A stretch of 11,952 nt of DNA from UBA2227 sp036677505 (GCA_036677505.1 JAVBWK010000031.1:1-11952); one strand, 5' to 3'. Positions 1 through 6,397 are shown, counted from the first letter of the stretch. Made by a program: numbers and translations. Notes: generated by a model not told the origin, from the letters alone.

Positions 1-22
1 ACTTTTGATTTTTCTTGGCCAT
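1..22 (-). CDS. 5' end of an unidentified gene running off the window
   Basis: Only the first seven codons are visible (M-A-K-K-N-Q-K), reading leftward from an ATG at 22-20. The start is supported by a strong GGAGGT Shine-Dalgarno at 36-31 on the minus strand, 8 bases before the ATG. The basic N-terminus is all that can be read, so no function is proposed. The gene lies downstream of the choline-kinase-like gene on the same strand, and its ribosome binding site sits in a hairpin. Confidence 0.6.
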
Positions 23-26
23 ATAA

Positions 27-59
27 AAATACCTCCATAATGCAATTGTAGAGGTATTT
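27..59 (-). promoter_or_regulatory. Hairpin that occludes the Shine-Dalgarno of the left-edge gene
   Basis: A perfect 9-bp inverted repeat, AAATACCTC (27-35) and GAGGTATTT (51-59), encloses a 15-base loop. In the minus-strand transcript the promoter-proximal arm pairs with the arm holding five of the six GGAGGT bases, so the folded form would hide the ribosome binding site of the gene starting at 22. A short T run follows the second arm, so a weak terminator or attenuator for the upstream gene is an alternative reading. Which role applies cannot be decided from sequence. Confidence 0.5.
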
Positions 60-126
60 CATTTTAGACCAAACCTAAGTCTTTTTATTTATTTGTCTAC
101 TAAACAGGGTGCAGTCTAGGTCATCC

Positions 127-954
127 TCACTTTTTCAGTCCCAGTGCATACATATCCGCTTTATCTCGGGCAATCTTCTGGTAAATTTCCTCGTTTCTGA
201 ATTGATACATCATGATGGCCCAGTGATACCAGAGAATATGATGAAACATTTCAAACTGATGAAGATGCTCAAGGGTTTTCTCATCTGGCAGGTTCGAGAA
301 GTAGGCAATGTAAAATTCGTTTCTCGCCTGAGTATCAAAAATCTGATTTTCACTCAGAAACGAAGTAACATCGAAAAACGGATGATTATCCCCGGCATAC
401 TCGTAATCAATCAGATAGTCACCCTTGGAAGAGAAACCGATATTACCGGCAACCCAGTCGTTATGACATAGGCAGAGGATTTCTTGCTGAGACTCTACAA
501 ACCGTATGTACTCCTCTTGATTGTCCAAAGGTACAAACGGATGTTTTATCTGGTTTTTATATTGGTTCAACCGCGACACCGGATCAAATCTATAACCGCT
601 TCTGACATTCAAACCATGGAACTTCTTCATCAGACGGCCGACCCGGTAGTATTTGTCTTTTCCGTGATATTCATCAAACGTCAAAAAATCCTCAACGAAG
701 CGAGTGATTTTTATACCGTCGGAAACATTGAAATAAACGGTTTCTACATCCAGATTTTCACGGGTGATCAGATCGATGGCAGCTTTCTCATGAATCCGCG
801 AAACGATATGATCGCTGTCCTTAAAAGGGATGCGCACCATAAACCACTCGTTTCCGGATTCGACAAGCCAGTTCTGATTGGTCAGTCCTTTGTCTGTCAA
901 TGTTACCGATGTGATATCATCATGGAAAAGTTTACGGATGATTGATTCTGACAT
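127..954 (-). CDS. Choline/ethanolamine kinase-like phosphotransferase (APH/LicA-type fold)
   Basis: This 275-residue protein has the kinase-like phosphotransferase signature: a GLTNQNW nucleotide-loop motif near residues 23-29, the catalytic CHNDWVAGN loop at 163-171 (H164, D166, N171) and the metal-binding segment LIDYEYAGDNHPFFD at 181-195. The DYEYAG-N pattern is typical of choline/ethanolamine kinases, including LicA-like proteins, rather than aminoglycoside kinases. The expected reaction is ATP-dependent phosphorylation of choline or a similar small alcohol in the cytoplasm. The exact substrate is inference, and no licB, licC or licD partner is present here. An in-frame ATG six codons upstream (972) exists, but GGAGGG lies between the two ATGs and is correctly spaced for the start at 954. 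The gene is divergent from the radical SAM gene. Confidence 0.8.
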   Translation of the reverse strand: MSESIIRKLFHDDITSVTLTDKGLTNQNWLVESGNEWFMVRIPFKDSDHIVSRIHEKAAIDLITRENLDVETVYFNVSDGIKITRFVEDFLTFDEYHGKDKYYRVGRLMKKFHGLNVRSGYRFDPVSRLNQYKNQIKHPFVPLDNQEEYIRFVESQQEILCLCHNDWVAGNIGFSSKGDYLIDYEYAGDNHPFFDVTSFLSENQIFDTQARNEFYIAYFSNLPDEKTLEHLHQFEMFHHILWYHWAIMMYQFRNEEIYQKIARDKADMYALGLKK

Positions 955-1013
955 AAGAGCCCTCCATAGCATAGTTTACACTTTTTTGATAAAATAATAA
1001 ACAGGGTGAGGAC
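955..1013. promoter_or_regulatory. Divergent intergenic region with weak promoter-like sequences
   Basis: This 59-base AT-rich gap separates two divergent genes, so promoters for both directions should lie in or near it. On the plus strand TTTACA (975-980) is followed after 17 bases by a poor -10 candidate, TAAACA (998-1003). On the minus strand TTTATT and TAAACT are also 17 bases apart. Neither pair is convincing. GGGTGAGGAC just before the ATG at 1014 serves as the radical SAM ribosome binding site. Confidence 0.3.
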
Positions 1014-2648
1014 ATGAACGTATTACTGACAACGTGCAATGCTTCGTATATTCATAAAAATCTGGCTTTGCGTTGGCTGTATGTCATGCGTCCGCCCGAA
1101 TTTTCGGTTGAAATCAAAGAGTTTACGATCAATGACAAGAAAGATACGATTCTGAAAAATCTAAGCGGATCATGGAATGTGATCGCTTTTAGCGTGTATA
1201 TCTGGAACAGTGAACTGATCAAAGAAATTATTGCAGAGCTGAAACAAAAGGAAAACTGCCCGACAATCGTTGTCGGCGGCCCGGAAGTGACCTATGCTGT
1301 TTCCTTATGGCTTAATATCGGAGCCGACATCGTGATTCGCGGTGAAGGGGAGGAGGCATTTTGGCAGGCGGTAAGCGGCAATCACTTTTTCGAAGGAGTA
1401 TGTACCCGGGATCATCAGTCATCGATTTGTGCAGTGTCGGATTTGTCCAAACTGGAGAAAGCAGATAGCCCGTATTTTCTGAGCATGGATTTTCCTTCGA
1501 TGGATAAACAATATCTTTATGTTGAATCTTCGCGTGGGTGTGCTTTTGACTGTACTTACTGTCTTTCTTCGGTGGAAAAAGGATTAAGGATTTTCAGCGA
1601 CGAATATATGATGAAACTGATCCGTGAAATCGATCACAGCCAAGTCCGGCAGGTCAAGTTTCTCGATCGGACCTTCAACTTATTTCCGTCGCGGGCTCTG
1701 AAAATTGCAAAGGCATTAAATGATATATCCAGGGATCTGACCGTTCAGTTTGAGTGTGAAGTTACCTCACTGTCCAAGGAGTTAGAAGACTTCTTTGCCA
1801 ATGAAGCAGATAAACGGAGGTTTAGGTTTGAGATCGGAGTTCAGTCTTTTTATCCCCCAACCCTACAGGCTGTCCGACGGTTACAAAACAATGAACAGGT
1901 CAAACGCATCATTTTGCGGTGGACCCAGGCCCAGCTGACCGTTCACGCCGATTTGATTGCCGGATTGCCTCAGGAAGGTCTGGCTCAGTTTAAGAATAGT
2001 TTCATTCAACTGTTACGGTTGGCTCCATCCGAAATCCAAGTGGGAATCTTGAAATGTCTGCCAGGAACATTGATGACCGAGCAGGCCAAAGCCTTGAAGT
2101 ATCGCTACTTGACTTATGCGCCGTATACGGTTCTTGAAACTCCGTGGTGCTCATCTGAAGATATGCGTGATATAGCGGCTCTTGCCTTGTGTACGGACAA
2201 AACCTATAATCTGCCAAGAACAAAAACCCTGTGGCAACTGTTGGACCATTTAGGATATGATATCGTCTCTTTAATGATTGATTGCGGAAAGAAACTGATG
2301 GATCTTATACATCCGTATCAGCTTAAGGATGTGATCGATACTGTTATAGATACGGTTTCGGGACTGATCGATCCGCTGTGGATCAATGCAGCGGTAATGA
2401 CCGATATCGCGAAGCTGAGCAAAGTCACACCGCAACGCTGGTTTTACTTTGATTGTCCGAAAGAAGTAAAATTTAAGATTTTTCACAATGCAGCTGAAAT
2501 ATATCAGATACCCTATGATATCTTGCGGCGCAAAGGGTGGTTACACTATGCAATCGAAAATTATCGCTTATGCATTCAATGCCGGTTATATACGCCGGAT
2601 CACTTCGGACATTTCGGATATTATTCATTAAAAGGAGATCCTTTATGA
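1014..2648 (+). CDS. B12-binding-domain radical SAM protein (DUF4080-type)
   Basis: This 544-residue protein has a Rossmann-like cobalamin-binding-type N-terminus (about 1-130, with VVGGPEVTY near 86-94 and IRGEGEEAF at 108-116). A radical SAM core follows, with the 4Fe-4S triad C176-x3-C180-x2-C183 in the segment SSRGCAFDCTYC. The core continues through FLDRTFN, EIGVQSF and LIAGLPQE, all typical of the TIM-barrel part of this superfamily. The last 170 or so residues fit the DUF4080 extension of this subfamily. The cobalamin-ligating DxHxxG motif is not seen, as is common in B12-domain radical SAM proteins, so B12 binding is not certain. The substrate is unknown. It is the first gene of an overlapping operon; the TGA overlaps the next ATG as ATGA. 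Confidence 0.85.
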   Translation: MNVLLTTCNASYIHKNLALRWLYVMRPPEFSVEIKEFTINDKKDTILKNLSGSWNVIAFSVYIWNSELIKEIIAELKQKENCPTIVVGGPEVTYAVSLWLNIGADIVIRGEGEEAFWQAVSGNHFFEGVCTRDHQSSICAVSDLSKLEKADSPYFLSMDFPSMDKQYLYVESSRGCAFDCTYCLSSVEKGLRIFSDEYMMKLIREIDHSQVRQVKFLDRTFNLFPSRALKIAKALNDISRDLTVQFECEVTSLSKELEDFFANEADKRRFRFEIGVQSFYPPTLQAVRRLQNNEQVKRIILRWTQAQLTVHADLIAGLPQEGLAQFKNSFIQLLRLAPSEIQVGILKCLPGTLMTEQAKALKYRYLTYAPYTVLETPWCSSEDMRDIAALALCTDKTYNLPRTKTLWQLLDHLGYDIVSLMIDCGKKLMDLIHPYQLKDVIDTVIDTVSGLIDPLWINAAVMTDIAKLSKVTPQRWFYFDCPKEVKFKIFHNAAEIYQIPYDILRRKGWLHYAIENYRLCIQCRLYTPDHFGHFGYYSLKGDPL

Positions 2649-3250
2649 GACAAAAACTGGTCGTAGCGACCAATAATGAGCATAAGGCCATTGAAATCAA
2701 GGAGATGTTAAGAGATTTGGATGTGGAAGTCGTGACTATGTCCGATGTCGGCATTGATATCGAAATTGAAGAGAATGGTACGACATACGCGGAAAATGCA
2801 CTGATCAAAGCCATGGCATTGCGCGAGTTAACTGACGGATGGATATTGGCGGATGACTCGGGTCTGGAGATCGACGCTCTTGATAAAGCTCCGGGGATCT
2901 ACTCGGCCCGTTACTTGGGCGAGGACACTCCATATATGATCAAAAACTCGATGATATTGGAAAAACTGGAAGATATCGAGGATCGTTCGGCTCGATTTGT
3001 CTGTTCGATCGCTTTGGTGCTGGATGACGGATCGTACTGGATCACAGTCAATAAATGTGAAGGATCGATCAGTCATTCGATACAGGGGAGCAACGGATTC
3101 GGATATGATCCGATATTTATTCCTGAGGGCCATCAGGCCACTTTCGGAGTTTTGCCTGCGGAAATCAAGAATAGGATAAGTCATCGGGCTAAAGCATTGC
3201 TTGCAGTGGCCCAATATTGCCGATGGTTAATGGAGGTGTCCCATGTTTAA
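2645..3250 (+). CDS. rdgB: RdgB/HAM1-type XTP/dITP pyrophosphatase
   Basis: This 201-residue protein matches the RdgB/Ham1 family in length and motifs: ATNNEHKAIEI (8-18) at the nucleotide-binding N-terminus, LADDSGLEIDAL (68-79) with the catalytic and metal-binding acids D70 and D71, PGIYSARY (83-90), GFGYDPIF (151-158) and SHRAKAL (179-185). The family hydrolyses XTP, dITP and ITP to the monophosphate plus pyrophosphate, cleaning the nucleotide pool of deaminated purines. The start at 2645 is set by AGGAG seven bases upstream and by the ATGA overlap with the radical SAM stop; the frame is open further upstream but without an initiation signal. The TAA overlaps the next gene by 8 bases, indicating translational coupling. 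Confidence 0.93.
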   Translation: MRQKLVVATNNEHKAIEIKEMLRDLDVEVVTMSDVGIDIEIEENGTTYAENALIKAMALRELTDGWILADDSGLEIDALDKAPGIYSARYLGEDTPYMIKNSMILEKLEDIEDRSARFVCSIALVLDDGSYWITVNKCEGSISHSIQGSNGFGYDPIFIPEGHQATFGVLPAEIKNRISHRAKALLAVAQYCRWLMEVSHV

Positions 3251-3917
3251 AATGATAAGAACCTTTGCTTATATTTCAGTATTCGTTGCCATCATTATCA
3301 CAGCTGTCGATGTGATGTCTTTTGATTTGAACTTCTTTCGTGGTTTTTATTCTGATAATAATTCAGCAGAGGAAATCGGTGTTTCCTTCGATGACCTTAT
3401 GGTTTCAACGGAAGTGCTTCTGGAGTACACCCGAGGAAGACTTGTTTCAATGGAAGTTGAAGTTTTAGTGGATGGTAAAAAGGAAATGATGTTCAACAAG
3501 CGGGAAACCGATCATATGGTCGATGTGCGTAATTTGTATTTGGGTGCGATATTCATCCGCAATTTGGCTTTTATCTTCTTCGGTGCTGTGGTGATTTTCG
3601 AAAGTATTCTGAAGAGATTTTCTTTTCGAGAACATTGGCAGAGTGTCAGACAGGCTTCTGTGATCATATTTGCCGTGATCGCTTTCATTATTACTGCCGC
3701 AGTCCTTGATTTTAATACTTTCTGGACGAACTTTCATTTGATTTTCTTTAGAAATGACTTGTGGCTGCTCAATCCCAATACTGATCGTCTGATTTTGATG
3801 GTACCGCTTGACTTCTTTATGGCATTGGTCACCCGCATCATTCTGGCTACACTTGCCGGATTGACCTTGTTTGTCGGTACAGTGTATATGCTGAAGCGTA
3901 AGGAGAACGGGGTATGA
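3243..3917 (+). CDS. lit: Lit-like lipoprotein intramolecular transacylase (DUF1461/TIGR01906 membrane protein)
   Basis: This 224-residue integral membrane protein has predicted spans near 6-26, 98-119, 138-157 and 184-217, with an extracytoplasmic segment between spans 1 and 2. It carries the DUF1461/TIGR01906 pattern: LLEYTRGR (59-66), FNKRETDHMVDVRNL (84-98), FHLIFFRNDLW (164-174) and LMVPLDFF (185-192). That family includes Lit, which moves an acyl chain on triacylated or diacylated lipoproteins to give the N-acyl S-monoacylglycerol (lyso) form. From memory, catalysis uses two histidines about 72 residues apart; here H91 and H165 are 74 apart in the matching motifs. Family assignment is firm, while the Lit activity is inferred. 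GGAGGT at 3232-3237, five bases upstream, supports the start. The TGA overlaps trmL as ATGA. Confidence 0.78.
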   Translation: MFKMIRTFAYISVFVAIIITAVDVMSFDLNFFRGFYSDNNSAEEIGVSFDDLMVSTEVLLEYTRGRLVSMEVEVLVDGKKEMMFNKRETDHMVDVRNLYLGAIFIRNLAFIFFGAVVIFESILKRFSFREHWQSVRQASVIIFAVIAFIITAAVLDFNTFWTNFHLIFFRNDLWLLNPNTDRLILMVPLDFFMALVTRIILATLAGLTLFVGTVYMLKRKENGV

Positions 3918-4426
3918 TCCATATTGTGTTATATCAACCGGAAATTCCTCAAAATACCGGAAATATCATGAGGACATGTACCGCAACCGGAACGATGTTA
4001 CACTTGATCGAACCGCTGGGATTTTCATTGGATGAGAAGCATCTGCGTCGCAGTGGATTGGACTATCGTGATTTATGTGTGCATGAAATCCATCCGGATT
4101 GGAACCAGTTTGCGCAAAAATATCCCGGCGATTACTTTTTTGTTACGCGCTATGGCAGAAAACCTCATTCAGAAATGAATTTCACGGATGAGGGTGAAGA
4201 TATATTTCTTGTTTTCGGCAAAGAAAGCACCGGAATCCCCAAATCCATACTGCGGGATCATCTGGCAAGATGTATGCGAATTCCGATGGTTGCGGATGCC
4301 CGCAGTCTGAATCTTTCCAACTCCGTGGCTATTGTGGTTTATGAGGTGCTGCGTCAGCTGGATTATCCGGGCTTATCAAAGAGTGAAGTCTTAAAGGGCG
4401 AAGACTGGCTGGAGCGTGATGTATGA
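3914..4426 (+). CDS. trmL: TrmL-type tRNA (cytidine/uridine-34 2'-O)-methyltransferase
   Basis: This 170-residue SPOUT-class methyltransferase has the three family motifs: NTGNIMR at 14-20, FGKESTGIP at 101-109 and MRIPMVADARSLNLSNSVAI at 121-140. The last two form the trefoil knot that binds SAM. Members dimerise and methylate the 2'-OH of wobble nucleotide 34 in certain leucine tRNAs. The protein is slightly longer than the roughly 155-160 residues usual for TrmL, through a C-terminal extension of about 15 polar residues. The start overlaps the preceding stop as ATGA and has GGAG upstream; the stop overlaps the next ATG in the same way. As a SAM consumer it depends on the metK gene further along the window, though the two are not in one operon. 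Confidence 0.92.
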   Translation: MIHIVLYQPEIPQNTGNIMRTCTATGTMLHLIEPLGFSLDEKHLRRSGLDYRDLCVHEIHPDWNQFAQKYPGDYFFVTRYGRKPHSEMNFTDEGEDIFLVFGKESTGIPKSILRDHLARCMRIPMVADARSLNLSNSVAIVVYEVLRQLDYPGLSKSEVLKGEDWLERDV

Positions 4427-4998
4427 GACGAATCGATCGATTTGTGAATACCTTTCTCAAGCGGTTTTATGTGCTGTTGTTTTCGGTTTTGATTTGTTCC
4501 GGTTATGTCAGTTTCCTTAATGCATGGTTCGGTCTGACGATGCGTTCGATCGAATCACCTAATGATATATTAACATTGACACAGTTTTCCGGTGTGTCAT
4601 CTTTATGGCTGGCCCGCTGGCTTACGATGACACTCAACACACCATGGCAACCCGCCCGTCTGGCGCTGGGCTTTCTTTCTACACTCAAAATCGAGCAGTT
4701 TGTACTGATTTTTGGGGGAGGGCTGATCATGTTCTCGAAAACGATGTCTGATCAGCACAAGAAAATTCATCTGGCAGCTAAAATTCTTATCATGTTTCTG
4801 ACGGTGCAACTGGTTGCGGTCATCTATTCGATTGCCAATGCGATGTGGTCATCCACCGGGTTGGAAGCTGCGCTTTCTTTACAACTGGGCGGTTGGATAC
4901 TGCTGTTCGGGGGAACGCTGGGATTGTTGTTTTCTCTGTTGCTTCTGGCTGTTTCCATGATTTTCGGATACATACCATTGCTTATTGACAACGATTGA
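4423..4998 (+). CDS. Multi-span membrane protein of unknown function
   Basis: I do not recognise this 191-residue protein. It begins with a basic stretch (MRRIDRF) and has predicted membrane segments near 15-36, 91-105, 117-139 and a long hydrophobic region at 155-188 that may hold one or two spans. A loop of about 55 residues (37-90) containing several tryptophans lies between the first two spans. No enzymatic motif, cysteine pattern or lipobox was seen. The ATGA overlap with trmL and a GGAG eight bases upstream make translation likely. It is the last gene of the coupled operon, and no terminator follows, so transcription may continue into the small gene downstream. Confidence 0.75.
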   Translation: MRRIDRFVNTFLKRFYVLLFSVLICSGYVSFLNAWFGLTMRSIESPNDILTLTQFSGVSSLWLARWLTMTLNTPWQPARLALGFLSTLKIEQFVLIFGGGLIMFSKTMSDQHKKIHLAAKILIMFLTVQLVAVIYSIANAMWSSTGLEAALSLQLGGWILLFGGTLGLLFSLLLLAVSMIFGYIPLLIDND

Positions 4999-5011
4999 TA
5001 CTGCGATTGGA

Positions 5012-5040
5012 TTGTATTGTGATTGTTTGTGTTTTATAAT
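5012..5040 (+). promoter_or_regulatory. Probable sigma-A promoter for the small membrane protein and ridA
   Basis: A perfect TATAAT (-10, 5035-5040) lies 17 bases downstream of TTGTAT (5012-5017), which matches the -35 consensus at three of six positions. The predicted start, near 5047, leaves a leader of only about 13 bases that holds the GAGGTGA ribosome binding site, so the untranslated region would be unusually short. Confidence 0.5.
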
Positions 5041-5059
5041 AGACTGCGAGGTGAATCGG

Positions 5060-5206
5060 ATGGTCAGCAGTGTTAATGATTTTATATCATTGGCAAGTAT
5101 CAGCGTCATCGTATTGGCGGCGTTATTTTTGGTTTTGCGCAGTTTTTATGTGCGCAGGCACAAGCGTCTGATCGAAGAGGAGATCGAATATTACAAAGAA
5201 TGGTAA
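5060..5206 (+). CDS. Small single-span membrane protein, 48 residues, unknown function
   Basis: The ATG at 5060 is chosen because GAGGTGA (5048-5054) ends five bases before it. The frame is open upstream to 4985, but the additional codons overlap the previous gene's end and lack a ribosome binding site. The protein has a short polar N-terminus, one membrane span at about 8-27 and a C-terminal cytoplasmic stretch: basic RSFYVRRHKR at 27-36, then acidic EEEIEYYKEW. The positive-inside rule predicts an outside N-terminus and inside C-terminus. There is no recognisable family. It lies 27 bases upstream of ridA and is probably co-transcribed with it. Confidence 0.65.
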   Translation: MVSSVNDFISLASISVIVLAALFLVLRSFYVRRHKRLIEEEIEYYKEW

Positions 5207-5233
5207 ACCATTTTGAATTTAAAGGAGGAGAAA

Positions 5234-5767
5234 ATGTTTACGACGATTACATCACCCAATGCGCCAAAAGCGATAGGGCCCTATTCTCCGGCTGTCAAGC
5301 TGGGAGACTTTGTTTACATGTCCGGCCAGTTGCCGATCGATCCTGCATCCAATCAAATCGTTGGCGGCGGTATTCAGGAACAAACGTATCAGGTATTAAA
5401 GAATATTGAGGCTGTTTTAGCGGAGATGGGTCTGGAAACCCGTCATATCTTGAAAACGACCGTTTTTATGACTGATTTAGCTGAATTTGATTTGATGAAT
5501 CAGATATATGCAACATATTTTATGCAGCCGTATCCGGCGCGTTCAACTGTACAAGTAGCTGCTTTACCTAAAGGCGCAAAAATTGAAATCGAGTGTTTAG
5601 TCATTGATACCCTTGCTTACGAAGCTCATATGCACCAGCATGACCATGAAGGTTGTGGCTGCGGTGATGAAGGTTGCGGTTGCGAAGGTGAAGAAGGTTG
5701 TGACTGTGAAGGTCACGATCATAAACACGGTGAAGAAGTTTGCGAAGACGGATGTTGCTGCGGGTAA
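5234..5767 (+). CDS. ridA: RidA-family enamine/imine deaminase with a Cys/His/acidic C-terminal tail
   Basis: Residues 1-126 form a complete RidA (YjgF/YER057c) domain: AIGPYSPAVKLGDFVYMSGQ at 13-32 and PARSTVQVAALPKGAKIEIE at 101-120, including R103, which matches the substrate-carboxylate-binding arginine of RidA. The family is a homotrimer that hydrolyses reactive 2-aminoacrylate and other enamines/imines to 2-ketoacids and ammonia. Standard RidA ends near residue 125-130. Here a tail of about 49 residues (129-177) follows, with 10 cysteines, 7 histidines and many Glu/Asp, built partly from EGCxC repeats. It looks metal-binding, which is inference. The start at 5234 is set by AGGAGGAG ending three bases upstream; an in-frame ATG at 5213 has no comparable site. 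Confidence 0.92.
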   Translation: MFTTITSPNAPKAIGPYSPAVKLGDFVYMSGQLPIDPASNQIVGGGIQEQTYQVLKNIEAVLAEMGLETRHILKTTVFMTDLAEFDLMNQIYATYFMQPYPARSTVQVAALPKGAKIEIECLVIDTLAYEAHMHQHDHEGCGCGDEGCGCEGEEGCDCEGHDHKHGEEVCEDGCCCG

Positions 5768-5782
5768 CCGCAGCTTTTTTTT
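5757..5782 (+). terminator. Intrinsic terminator overlapping the 3' end of ridA
   Basis: GCTGCGG (5757-5763), loop GTAA, CCGCAGC (5768-5774) and then eight T residues form a strong 7-bp GC-rich terminator. The ridA stop codon TAA is in the loop, and the last codons, for Cys-Cys-Gly, are in the 5' arm. Confidence 0.93.
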
Positions 5783-5850
5783 CGGTAAAATCAAAAGGTT
5801 TGCAGGAGAGTCTGCTTTTGGATCATATATAAAAATATAGGGGAAAAAAT

Positions 5851-6321
5851 ATGAGTCGAATTCTTGATGAAACAATGATTATTGAAAGTATTGATGATAA
5901 GAGTGTCAATCTGTATGGAGTCAATGGCATAATCGCAACCATCGATGTGAATGCCGAAGATATGATGCACAGAATGGCCCGCCACTATGGAACAGATGTA
6001 GAGGTAGGGAAATATTGGGTAGCCAAAACGCTTAAGATACGAAAAAATGTTCCGGTGAATCTTTGCAGCAAGGTGAATGCACTTTTCTTTAATGTAAACT
6101 GCAAAGAAACAAATCTGCCGATTTGGTTTCGATATATGCCGATGATGAAGTATAAGTCATCTCCGGATGACGGAGGTTCGATCTACATCGGTAATAAAAA
6201 GATACTTAAAGTGACATTTTCACGATTTCAGTATAAAACTCAGATTAAGAGAAGTGAGGAATTCAAAAAGATATCGCATAACTGTGCGATATGCCCGGTA
6301 ATCAAGTGTAAAAAATGTTAA
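5851..6321 (+). CDS. ComK-family competence transcription factor-like protein with a C-terminal Cys4 motif
   Basis: Residues about 42-135 align almost without gaps with Bacillus ComK recalled from memory. Matching points are RHYG at 44-47 with RFFG, K54, KI at 62-63, W92, the D-D region at 106-107, NKK at 115-117 and the Q131/R134 region. ComK proteins activate DNA-uptake genes by binding paired AT boxes in the minor groove. Identity is low, so this is a family-level assignment, and gene symbol comK is not claimed. The final 12 residues hold C145-x2-C148-x4-C153-x2-C156, which is absent from the ComK I know and could bind zinc or act in disulfides. The ribosome binding site is modest (AGGGG, seven bases upstream). 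A strong terminator precedes the gene; no clear promoter was found in the 68-base gap. Confidence 0.65.
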   Translation: MSRILDETMIIESIDDKSVNLYGVNGIIATIDVNAEDMMHRMARHYGTDVEVGKYWVAKTLKIRKNVPVNLCSKVNALFFNVNCKETNLPIWFRYMPMMKYKSSPDDGGSIYIGNKKILKVTFSRFQYKTQIKRSEEFKKISHNCAICPVIKCKKC

Positions 6322-6346
6322 TAAGCACATCTGAATCAGCATTTTC

Positions 6347-6374
6347 TTGATTGCAGGGTTATAATGTGTATAAT
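6347..6374 (+). promoter_or_regulatory. Probable sigma-A promoter of the YitT-family gene
   Basis: TTGATT (6347-6352) and a perfect TATAAT (6369-6374) are 16 bases apart. A second perfect TATAAT at 6360-6365 lies just upstream without a suitably spaced -35. Transcription from the downstream element would start near 6381, just before the GAGGG ribosome binding site. Confidence 0.6.
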
Positions 6375-6397
6375 GATATAGGAATTGAGGGATGAAG

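Noticed and set aside
61..66. TAAAAT on the minus strand as a -10 box for the left-edge gene.
   Set aside because: No -35 element at an acceptable distance, and a start there would fall inside the hairpin.
109..945. Plus-strand open frames opposite the choline-kinase-like gene.
   Set aside because: They are antisense shadows; the minus-strand frame carries clear kinase motifs and a good ribosome binding site.
2828..3214. Long antisense open frame inside rdgB.
   Set aside because: It has no ribosome binding site and lies wholly within a conserved gene with all its family motifs.
5641..5720. Direct repeats in the ridA tail as a tandem repeat or mobile element.
   Set aside because: The repeats are short, in frame and degenerate at DNA level, explained by the EGCxC protein repeats.
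5799..5833. TTTGCA with TATATA/TATAAA upstream of the ComK-like gene as a promoter.
   Set aside because: The spacing is about 21 bases or more, too long for a normal sigma-A promoter; left unassigned.
5597..5875. Minus-strand and alternate plus-strand frames across the ridA tail, rich in T/A/F or K/V.
   Set aside because: They arise from the repetitive GGT-TGC-GAA codons of the tail; the RidA frame is intact and continuous with the catalytic domain.
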